NCBI GenBank assembly: GCA_900548075.1
Contig: URJD01000007.1
Span: 1-24,131, forward strand
Length of the DNA stretch: 24,131 nt
DNA from: an uncultured Collinsella sp.
GTDB taxonomy: Bacteria > Actinomycetota > Coriobacteriia > Coriobacteriales > Coriobacteriaceae
Reading direction: 5' to 3'
This document shows positions 14,678-21,009 of the stretch, piece by piece. Numbering within the stretch: position 1 is the stretch's first letter; the number at the start of each line of letters is the position of its first letter. The notes under the pieces were generated by a model, which did no database searches, was not told where the DNA came from, and saw only the letters and a list, made by a program, of their open reading frames with translations. The translations under genes were made by a program, and so were the position numbers.

Positions 14678-14701
14678 TGTCGTTTCCTTTCCTTGACTTT
14701 C

Positions 14702-15733
14702 TTACAGTTCCACCACGGTGCCCAGCCCCGCCTCGACGGCGCGGTCGTAGGCGATTTTCGATGCCGAAAGGTCCTGAACGGCGATGCCCGACGTATCGAA
14801 CACCGTCACCTGCTCGTCATCCGAACGTCCCGTAGCCGTGCCGGCGATGACTTCACCGAGCTCCGCTTTGATGTCCTCGGGTGTGATGGCACCCTCGGCA
14901 ACCGGAATCTCCAGCTCGCCGGACGCGACCGATTGCTCGCGGTCGTCGACGTAAACAGCGGCACGGGCGACAAGCGCCGAGGCGAGCTCCTGCTTGCCGG
15001 GCATGTCGGCACCGACGCAGGAGATATGCGCACCGGGGCGCACCCATGCATCGGGGATGATGGGCTTGGTCGCCGGCGTGATCGTCACGATGATGTCGGC
15101 CTCTGCCGCGGCGCCTTGGCCGTCGGCCGTCGCCTCGATGGAATAGGTGGATGCCTCGCGAGCATGTTCGCAAGCGCCCAAGATTTGGGCGACCTCGTCT
15201 CGCATGCGCTCGACGCGGGCCTCGGGCGCGGCGTCGGAAACCGGCTCCCACACCTTGACTTCGCCCACTTTGGGGCAGGCGGCGAGCACGCCCGCCACCA
15301 TATAGGTGCTCATGTGGCCGGCACCCGCAACAAGCAGTTTGGACGCATCCGCCCGAGCCAGCCACTTGGCACCGAGCGCAGCGGCGGCACCGGTGCGAAG
15401 CCCAGTGACGGCGGAGGCATTAAGCAGCGCTAACGGCTCTCCCGTCGCGTTGTCGCACAGCAGCGTGGTGCCAAAGATCTCGGGCAGCCCCTTTTTGGGA
15501 TTCTGAGAGAACCAAGCAGTGAGTTTGAGACCGAAAAGGCCGCTTCCCGCCAACTCGCCCGAGCGGATATCCATATCGGCCACACCGGGTTCGAACTGCT
15601 CATATACCATCGGCCATGCAACACCCTTGCCCGTTGCCTTCTGGCGATATGCCTCCTCCACGGCAGCGATTGCATCCTCAATCGTCAGCACCTTGGAAAC
15701 TTCCTCGGCCGAAAGCACCACCATCTGCCCCAT
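14702..15733 (-). CDS. Ornithine cyclodeaminase / mu-crystallin family protein
   Basis: A 343-residue NAD(P)-dependent enzyme of the family that includes ornithine cyclodeaminase, alanine dehydrogenase (archaeal type), ketimine reductase and lysine cyclodeaminase. The N-terminal substrate domain (SAEEVSKVLTIEDAIAAVEEAY) is followed by the LNASAVTGLRTGAAAALGAKWLA hinge. The Rossmann loop is LVAGAGHMS, deviating from the usual GxGxQA at the last positions, and the protein ends with VFDTSGIAVQDL near 320. Two adjacent ATG codons occur; 15733 has better spacing to AGGAG than 15736. It is first in the operon with the aminotransferase, facing a divergent PucR regulator. Family certain, substrate unknown; proline formation from ornithine or reduction of an imine are the main candidates. 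Confidence 0.88.
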   Translation of the reverse strand: MGQMVVLSAEEVSKVLTIEDAIAAVEEAYRQKATGKGVAWPMVYEQFEPGVADMDIRSGELAGSGLFGLKLTAWFSQNPKKGLPEIFGTTLLCDNATGEPLALLNASAVTGLRTGAAAALGAKWLARADASKLLVAGAGHMSTYMVAGVLAACPKVGEVKVWEPVSDAAPEARVERMRDEVAQILGACEHAREASTYSIEATADGQGAAAEADIIVTITPATKPIIPDAWVRPGAHISCVGADMPGKQELASALVARAAVYVDDREQSVASGELEIPVAEGAITPEDIKAELGEVIAGTATGRSDDEQVTVFDTSGIAVQDLSASKIAYDRAVEAGLGTVVEL

Positions 15734-15768
15734 CATCGCTCCTCTCAGCGAAAGCTTTACGTTGCTTC

Positions 15769-15797
15769 ACTGTACGGTTTAGCTACGATGCCGCCAA
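15769..15797 (-). promoter_or_regulatory. Putative promoter of the cyclodeaminase-aminotransferase operon
   Basis: On the minus strand TTGGCG (15792-15797), a 17-base spacer and TACAGT (15769-15774) match four of six bases at each hexamer. Transcription would start near 15762, giving a leader of about 29 bases. A PucR-family regulator is read away from it. Confidence 0.45.
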
Positions 15798-15950
15798 GGA
15801 TCATTTCTTGTTGGAATCTACAACGATTCTCAATCTGATTTTTCGTTCCATCAGCATATATTTGAACTATTTATCGCATCAAAGGCATACGGATGTGCGA
15901 TTATCCTATTTATACCTGTACTTATTGTATTGATTTACAAGGTGATGTTG

Positions 15951-17132
15951 ATGCTATACACCATCTCGGACTTCTCACGGGAATATGAGGGGTCGGTCCG
16001 TCTAATCGCCGGCAGCGATGGCGTCTCGCGTGCCGTCTCTGGCGTCGGGATCCTCGATTATGAACTCATGCCCGGCCTCAAGAGCAAGTACCAGCGCGTC
16101 AACTTCAGCTCAGACGAGATCGTCCTCAGCACCTTCCTCTATGCGAAGGACGACCCGTACCTCATCACTGAAGCCGTGAAATACCTCGTCGCCAAGGGGA
16201 CGAGCGGTCTCCTCATCAAAAACGTCCTGCACATCCCGATTCCCGACCAAGCCATCCGCTACGCCAACGCGCGGCACTACCCGGTCTTTCTCACGACCGA
16301 CGACTCACTGTTCTTTGATAGCGTCATCTATGAGGTCAAACGGCATATCGAGCAGCTCGCGTCCATCGACTTCGCACAGCGCGAGATCGAAGCCCTGAGG
16401 ACAGATGTATCGCCCGAGTCCATCTGCCGACGCATCCGAAGCCTCAACCCGTCATTTCTGGACGAAGCGATCGCCCTGTTCGTATCGTTTGCAGAACCCC
16501 TCGACCCGCGTACGTTTTTGCAAATCGAACGCCTCTGTGCAAAATCGACTCTCGCCGGATGCCACAACATGTTGGCACCCTATGACGGAGGTTTGTTATT
16601 CGTAGCGACAAGCGACTCGGAGCAGACGCTCGATGTGGAGCGAATCGTGCAGGCGCTCACGGAGCTCATCGAGGCTAGCGGGATCGATGGCGGAGCGGAA
16701 GGGCTCGGCATCAGCGATATTCTGTTTGGAGACGAGGCGGTGGCGCAGGCGATCTCGCAGGCGATTTACGCACAGCGCCTATCTTGTCAACGAGCCGAGG
16801 GTCCCGTCCGCTATACGCAGCTCGGCATCCTGAGAACCGTGATGCCTTTTGCGGAAACCCCGGAGATGCGATCGTTCTCGGAGGCGATTCTCTCGCCGAT
16901 ACGCGAGCACGACAGTGAGCATGGCAGCGAGCTGGAATCCACGCTCGCCGCATTCATCGAGAACGACCGACGTATCGAGCGAACCGCCAAGCAGACTGGC
17001 CAGCACCCGAACACGATTCGATATCGCCTCGATAAGGTGACGGCTCTCACCGGACTGAGCTACAAATGCGCCCCGGAGATGGAGCAGCTGTCGCTCGCCT
17101 ACGCCATCGAACGCGCTCGCTCGCTTCAGTAA
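15951..17132 (+). CDS. PucR-family transcriptional regulator
   Basis: A 393-residue regulator. The N-terminal part (about 1-130) is the PucR-like domain (LYTISDFSREYEGSVRLIAG, FLYAKDDPYLITEAVKYLV, GTSGLLIKN). The C-terminal part carries the PucR helix-turn-helix, ERTAKQTGQHPNTIRYRLDK. PucR proteins usually activate purine or amino-acid catabolic genes in response to a metabolite. The frame is open from a TTG at 15930, but ATG 15951 is preferred because AAGGTG lies six bases upstream. It is divergent from the cyclodeaminase/aminotransferase pair across an AT-rich 217-base gap, so local regulation is likely. The convergent neighbour starts only 18 bases past its stop, and no terminator is visible between them. 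Confidence 0.9.
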   Translation: MLYTISDFSREYEGSVRLIAGSDGVSRAVSGVGILDYELMPGLKSKYQRVNFSSDEIVLSTFLYAKDDPYLITEAVKYLVAKGTSGLLIKNVLHIPIPDQAIRYANARHYPVFLTTDDSLFFDSVIYEVKRHIEQLASIDFAQREIEALRTDVSPESICRRIRSLNPSFLDEAIALFVSFAEPLDPRTFLQIERLCAKSTLAGCHNMLAPYDGGLLFVATSDSEQTLDVERIVQALTELIEASGIDGGAEGLGISDILFGDEAVAQAISQAIYAQRLSCQRAEGPVRYTQLGILRTVMPFAETPEMRSFSEAILSPIREHDSEHGSELESTLAAFIENDRRIERTAKQTGQHPNTIRYRLDKVTALTGLSYKCAPEMEQLSLAYAIERARSLQ

Positions 17133-17150
17133 GCCCACCCCACCTTGAGG

Positions 17151-17885
17151 TTAGGAACGGCGGGCACGGAGCTTTTCGTAGCCATCGGCGAAGAAGGCGA
17201 CCGTGGCGGCGTCGGCCTCGGCGGCGTCCGTCTCGGTTGCGGGGACCACTCCGTGCTCGTCGCTCACTAGGAACAGCGCGCCCTTGAGCTGTGCGGGAAT
17301 ATCTACGCGCGTGACCGGGATGCCCTTGGTCTGGGCCAGCTGCTCGATGAGCGTCGCCGTGCCGCACAGGCACTCGTCCGCTGGCGCCACAAAGGCAAGC
17401 TCGCCATTATCGACGGCGGCGAGCAGTTCGGGCGCCACGCCGGTTTCGTCGGCCTCGGAGCGGGCCTCGGCGGAGCGGGCACGTAGCGCCTTGGCCGACG
17501 TATCGGCGAGCGGCTCGTACTCCCCCACCGTCATGGCGGCGTTGCCGTTGACGTCGATCACCAGCATGAGCACGCCATCGTGCGCGATATAGTCGCCCTC
17601 GGCTAGCGACCACTCAACGTGCTGCTTGGCCCAGCTGAGCATGTTATGGGTAAGCGGCTCGCCCTGCACCAGGCGCTCGGACAGTGCGCGAATGTGGCGG
17701 TTGAGCATGGGCACCTTTTTATTGGACATGCGCCAACGGCAGACAAGCGCGGGCTTGTCGAGCGTGAACTTCTCGACCGCCTCCTGATTGGCGCAAAAGT
17801 CCTCGTACGCACGCTGATCCTCGGCATTGCCAAACAGCTCGGCATCATCAATCTGGGGCATGGTCATACCTTTCGTGTTAGTCAT
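17151..17885 (-). CDS. Conserved-looking protein of unknown function
   Basis: A 244-residue soluble, acidic protein that I do not recognise. It has no signal peptide or membrane segment. Visible features are FCANQEAVEKFTLDKPALVC near 30-49, an aromatic SWAKQHVEWSLAEGDYI segment, an alanine/glutamate-rich helix (LRARSAEARSEADETG), and a cysteine pair in DECLCGTATLIEQLAQTKG. The composition and codon use are typical of its neighbours, so it is probably a real gene. Three starts compete: ATG 17885 (eight bases past a strong extended -10, with GAGG nearby), 17867, and 17861 with AAAGG seven bases upstream. It lies downstream of purH but is separated from it by a terminator, so it appears to be transcribed independently. 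Confidence 0.75.
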   Translation of the reverse strand: MTNTKGMTMPQIDDAELFGNAEDQRAYEDFCANQEAVEKFTLDKPALVCRWRMSNKKVPMLNRHIRALSERLVQGEPLTHNMLSWAKQHVEWSLAEGDYIAHDGVLMLVIDVNGNAAMTVGEYEPLADTSAKALRARSAEARSEADETGVAPELLAAVDNGELAFVAPADECLCGTATLIEQLAQTKGIPVTRVDIPAQLKGALFLVSDEHGVVPATETDAAEADAATVAFFADGYEKLRARRS

Positions 17886-17893
17886 TCCGTCCT

Positions 17894-17902
17894 CTTATAC
17901 CA
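17894..17902 (-). promoter_or_regulatory. Extended -10 promoter of the 17151-17885 gene
   Basis: On the minus strand TGGTATAAG matches the extended -10 pattern TGnTATAAT. It follows directly on the T-run of the purH terminator, so its -35 region would lie inside the terminator hairpin. Transcription near 17887 would make the ATG at 17885 leaderless or give a 26-base leader to ATG 17861. Confidence 0.45.
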
Positions 17903-17937
17903 AAAAGACGGCCCTCCAAACGGAGCGACCGTCTTTT
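17903..17937 (-). terminator. Rho-independent terminator of purH
   Basis: AAAAGACGG (17903-17911) pairs with CCGTCTTTT (17929-17937), with an inner CTCC/GGAG. On the minus strand it is followed by a T-run. It lies 30 bases past the purH stop. Confidence 0.88.
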
Positions 17938-17966
17938 GCAGAGATTATTTTGTCCCAAGGCGGAAC

Positions 17967-19574
17967 TTAGTGGCGGAAATGCCTGGCGCCGGTAAAGACC
18001 ATCGCAATACCATGCTCGTTGCAAGCCTGGATGCTCTCGTCGTCGCGCTTGGAGCCGCCGGGCTGAATGATGCAGGTCACGCCGTGTGCAGCAAGCACGT
18101 CGACATTGTCGCGGAACGGGAAGAACGCGTCGCTTGCACAGGCAAAGCCGCCCTTCTCCACGCCCTCGCGCTCGCAGAAGTCCTCGGCGCGCTCGCAGGC
18201 AAGCAGCGCAGAGTCAACGCGGTTAGGCTGACCCGGGCCCATGCCAATACCGGCCTTGCCCTTGGAAACCAAGATGGCGTTGGACTTAACGCCCTTGCAG
18301 ACCTTCCAGGCAAACTCGAGCTCGGCCATCTCGGCGTCGGTGGGCTTGCGGTCGGTGGGGAACGTAAAGGTCGCGGGATCCTCGGTCACGTGGTCGACTT
18401 CCTGCACCAGCATGCCGCCGTCGATGGAGCGCAGCTCCACCTGGGCGCCGTGGTCCACGCCGCCGGTGGCCAGCACGCGCAGGTTGGGGCGCTTGGCCAT
18501 GCGCTCGAGCGCCTCGTCGGTGTAGGTCGGGGCGATGATAACCTCGACGAACTGCTTGTTCTGATCGGCAAAGTGCTCGACCAGCTCATAGGGAACCTCG
18601 CGGTTGCAGGCGATGATGCCGCCAAAGGCGCTCTTGGGATCGCAGGCGAAGGCGCGGTCGTAAGCGGACGTAATGTCCTCGGCAACGGCGGAGCCGCAGG
18701 GGTTCTGGTGCTTGAGAATCACGCAGGCCGGCTCGTCGAACTCGCGAACCAGGTTCCAAGCGGCATCGGCATCCAGATAGTTGTTGTAGCTGAGCGGCTT
18801 GCCCTGGATCTGCTCGGAGCCAACGAGCGGGAACTGCGAGCTCGCGGTGTTCTCACAGCCCTCGGCAAAGCGGTAGACCGTAGCCTTCTGCTGAGGATTC
18901 TCGCCATAGCGCAGGTCGTCGACCTTCTCCAGCGAAATCTCGAGCTTGGCAGAGGTGTCCGCCACGTCGCTTGCCTGGGCGGCAAGCCAACGGGAGATAG
19001 CCGTGTCGTAGGCGGCGGTGGTCTGGTAGACCTTCACCTGCAGGCGACGACGGGTGGAAAGCGTGGTGCAGCCACCGGTCTCGTGCATCTCGGCCAGGAC
19101 GGCATCATAGTCGGCCGGGTCGGAAATGACGGTAACGCTCGTGGCGTTCTTGGCAGCAGAGCGCAGCATGGAGGGACCGCCGATGTCGATGTGCTCGATG
19201 GCATCCGCGAAGGTGACCTCGGGATTGGCGACGGTCTTCTCGAACTCGTACAGGTTGACGACGACCAGGTCGATCAGCTTAATGCCGTGCTGAGCCGCCT
19301 CCTGCATGTGCTGCTCGGAATCGCGGCGGGCCAGCAGCGCGCCGTGGACCTTGGGGTGCAGGGTCTTAACGCGGCCGTCCATCATCTCGGGATAGCCCGT
19401 GAACTCCTCGATGGGGGTTACGGGAACGCCCGCGTCCTCGATGGCACGAGCCGTGCCGCCCGTAGAGATGATCTCGACGCCAAAGTCATCGACCAGCGTC
19501 CGTGCGAAATCGACGACGCCCGTCTTATCGGTAACCGAGATCAACGCGCGTGCGATCTTCACATCAGATCCCAT
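17967..19574 (-). CDS. purH: Bifunctional AICAR formyltransferase / IMP cyclohydrolase
   Basis: Catalyses the last two steps of de novo purine synthesis: formylation of AICAR with 10-formyl-tetrahydrofolate, then ring closure to IMP, in the cytoplasm. The 535 residues match the family length (about 510-530). The N-terminal IMP cyclohydrolase domain opens with ARALISVTDKTGVVDFAR, then STGGTARAI and EMMDGRVKTLHPKVHGALL. The formyltransferase domain shows LRYGENPQQKA, LSYNNYLDADAAWNL, ILKHQNPCGSAV and DPKSAFGGIIACNREV, and ends with FPFRDNVDVLAAHGVTCIIQPGGS and AMVFTGARHFRH. ATG 19574 follows AGGAGG. No other pur genes adjoin it here, so it stands apart from a pur operon. Confidence 0.97.
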   Translation of the reverse strand: MGSDVKIARALISVTDKTGVVDFARTLVDDFGVEIISTGGTARAIEDAGVPVTPIEEFTGYPEMMDGRVKTLHPKVHGALLARRDSEQHMQEAAQHGIKLIDLVVVNLYEFEKTVANPEVTFADAIEHIDIGGPSMLRSAAKNATSVTVISDPADYDAVLAEMHETGGCTTLSTRRRLQVKVYQTTAAYDTAISRWLAAQASDVADTSAKLEISLEKVDDLRYGENPQQKATVYRFAEGCENTASSQFPLVGSEQIQGKPLSYNNYLDADAAWNLVREFDEPACVILKHQNPCGSAVAEDITSAYDRAFACDPKSAFGGIIACNREVPYELVEHFADQNKQFVEVIIAPTYTDEALERMAKRPNLRVLATGGVDHGAQVELRSIDGGMLVQEVDHVTEDPATFTFPTDRKPTDAEMAELEFAWKVCKGVKSNAILVSKGKAGIGMGPGQPNRVDSALLACERAEDFCEREGVEKGGFACASDAFFPFRDNVDVLAAHGVTCIIQPGGSKRDDESIQACNEHGIAMVFTGARHFRH

Positions 19575-19672
19575 GCAGTCCTCCTGTCTGGTACGCCGCC
19601 GTGCTCTGTGAGTCGGTGATACGTCGATCTGCAGCGCTCGCGCAGCGGCATTGAAAATACTGATTTAATGTA

Positions 19673-19690
19673 GCGCATCGAGCGCATCGA
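19673..19690. repeat. Tandem 9-bp repeat upstream of purH
   Basis: GCGCATCGA occurs twice without a gap (19673-19681, 19682-19690), about 100 bases upstream of the purH start and 160 bases before the GNAT gene. It could be a regulator site, but nothing identifies the regulator. Confidence 0.3.
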
Positions 19691-19851
19691 TGCACCCCGC
19701 AACGGGCGCATGTGCAGAAAAAGTTTGTGAGCGGAGGGGATGGGCACGACACCGGGCACGGTGAGTTCATGGAACACAGGGGCACCATAATTTGATGCCA
19801 ATGGCGTGGTAGAACTGTGCTCGATATGCATCCGCAAAAGAAAGAGGCACC

Positions 19852-20493
19852 ATGGTCTCGCGGGTTCTCTACCGACCGTTTGATACCGAAGACTTCGACG
19901 CCATCGCGCTGATTCTACAGCAGCTCTGGCATAACAATTCGGATAACGATGAGTACAACCGCCTCGAGGCCGCGTGCGACCTCGCCTATTGCCTTTCGTC
20001 GTCGACGTTTTCACAGGTTGCGGTGATTGACGGCGAGGCGCGCGGCATTGCACTTGCACGCGCAGGACAGAACTCCGGCGTCACTATCAACGAGCATTGG
20101 ATGGATACCGAACGCGCGCTGCTATCGCAGATGCGTGAGCTGGAGCCTGATGCCTGCGCCGAGTATCTCTCGTTTGTGCGCGCAACCATCCGAACCAACA
20201 ACCGCCTGCTCGAGAGCAGCCCGTTGCCGCACGACAACGAGGTCACGCTGCTTGCCGTGGATCGCGATGTCCATGGCCTGGGCGTTGGCACGGTTCTGCT
20301 CGATGCCGCGATCTCGCACCTGTCCTCGCTTGGAGCGACGAGGGCGCACCTGTACACCGACTCCAACTGCTCGTGGAAGTTCTACGAGCTGCACGGCTTT
20401 AAGCGCACAGCCACGCACCGCGCCAACCGCGAAGAGCGCCGTCACGACATGCCGCGCGAAAGCTTCCTCTACGAGCTGGACCTAACAGCCTAA
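19852..20493 (+). CDS. GNAT-family N-acetyltransferase
   Basis: A 213-residue acyl-CoA-dependent acetyltransferase of unknown substrate. The CoA pyrophosphate loop (motif A) is VDRDVHGLGVGTVLLDAA at about 139-156, preceded by the VTLLAV strand and followed by motif B, HLYTDSNCSWKFYELHGF. The N-terminal YRPFDTEDFDAIALILQQLW is typical of GNAT enzymes that read a small-molecule or protein amine. ATG 19852 follows AGAGG at 5-base spacing. It is monocistronic and transcribed away from purH. A REP-like hairpin begins three bases past its stop codon and may serve as its 3' end. Confidence 0.88.
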   Translation: MVSRVLYRPFDTEDFDAIALILQQLWHNNSDNDEYNRLEAACDLAYCLSSSTFSQVAVIDGEARGIALARAGQNSGVTINEHWMDTERALLSQMRELEPDACAEYLSFVRATIRTNNRLLESSPLPHDNEVTLLAVDRDVHGLGVGTVLLDAAISHLSSLGATRAHLYTDSNCSWKFYELHGFKRTATHRANREERRHDMPRESFLYELDLTA

Positions 20494-20495
20494 AT

Positions 20496-20545
20496 CCGGC
20501 AGTTAGGGACGTTCCTTTTATGCCGGCACCCCGGGACACTCCTTG
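20496..20545 (+). repeat. REP-like unit, family B copy 1
   Basis: CCGGCA (20496-20501) pairs with TGCCGG (20521-20526) around a loop containing TTAGGGACGTTCCTTTTA. A tail with GGGACACTCCTTGG follows. Loop and tail match the two other family B units, but the stem does not. Confidence 0.6.
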
Positions 20546-20558
20546 GCAGCAACCACAC

Positions 20559-20608
20559 CTAGTCATTGGGGACGTTCTTAAATGACTAGTCGCTGGGGAC
20601 AGTCTTGA
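20559..20608 (+). repeat. REP-like unit, family B copy 2
   Basis: TAGTCATT pairs with AATGACTA around a loop with GGGGACGTTCTT, followed by the tail GGGGACAGTCTTGAG. The first 33 bases (20559-20591) are identical to 23077-23109. Confidence 0.7.
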
Positions 20609-20666
20609 GCAAAACGGCCGCCGAAGCCCTCGTTGGCATCGCCCTATAGGGGGCCTGCAAATAGCT

Positions 20667-20896
20667 GTGGTCAAAAAACATCAAATATGAGTACTGTTAC
20701 CTTTTTAGCAGCAGCGCAATTCGGCTTTCTCGGGTCTCTTAGGCGTCTCGACGCATCAGATGAACTAACGTATCTCCCCAAATGTACAATAAAATGGACT
20801 CCTAACGAGAAATAATATCGTTAGGAGTCCATTTTTTAGTACAAACAAATGTGACAATCTAGGCAACAGTACTCATATTTGGCATTTTTTGCCCAC
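20667..20896. mobile_element. MITE-like 230-bp element, copy 2
   Basis: The ends are GTGGTCAAAAAA (20667-20678) and, read on the other strand, GTGGGCAAAAAA (20885-20896). Both are followed by four variable bases and then AAATATGAGTACTGTT. The two ends match over about 35 bases with few differences, better than in copy 1 (241-470). The left end continues with CCTTTTTAG like copy 1. The length is the same 230 bases. The interior differs and contains an 18-bp perfect hairpin (20791-20835). No coding capacity and no obvious target duplication. Confidence 0.65.
20784..20842. terminator. Perfect long hairpin in the centre of MITE-like copy 2
   Basis: AAAATGGACTCCTAACGA (20791-20808) pairs perfectly with its complement (20818-20835) around a 9-base loop; flanking GTAC (20784-20787 and 20839-20842) can extend it. 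A T-run is part of the right arm (20832-20837), so it can terminate plus-strand transcription from the GNAT side. Confidence 0.65.
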
Positions 20897-20950
20897 TGCC
20901 CCTTGTGCGAAGGTCCGCAGCGGAAAGCATGGCCCGTTTCGATGCACAAA

Positions 20951-20995
20951 AATGGGATGGATCTTCCCTGGCAACCGCCCAGAAAGATCCACCCC
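20951..20995 (-). terminator. Terminator of the DUF2207 gene
   Basis: On the minus strand GGGGTGGATCTTTCTGG pairs with CCAGGGAAGATCCATCCC, with small mismatches, followed by ATTTTTG. It starts about 15 bases past the stop codon at 21010. Confidence 0.85.
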
Positions 20996-21009
20996 AAAGC
21001 AAGCGCTCG

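Larger units (their letters stand above)
20494..21009. other. Repeat-filled gap between GNAT gene and DUF2207 gene
   Basis: 516 bases with no credible coding sequence. In order it holds two family B REP-like units (20496-20545, 20559-20608), MITE-like copy 2 (20667-20896) and the terminator of the DUF2207 gene (20951-20995). The genes on either side are convergent. Confidence 0.75.

Noticed and set aside
17151..17885. Assignment of the unknown gene as a class IV aminotransferase from its CGTAT-like segment
   Set aside because: No PLP-binding lysine context and no other family motif; the resemblance is too short.
17619..19619. A 666-codon plus-strand open frame opposite purH
   Set aside because: Antisense shadow of purH; no motifs and no ribosome binding site that fits better than chance.
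19559..20059. Minus-strand open frame between purH and the GNAT gene
   Set aside because: Overlaps the purH start and the GNAT coding region, with Arg/Cys-rich composition and no ribosome site.
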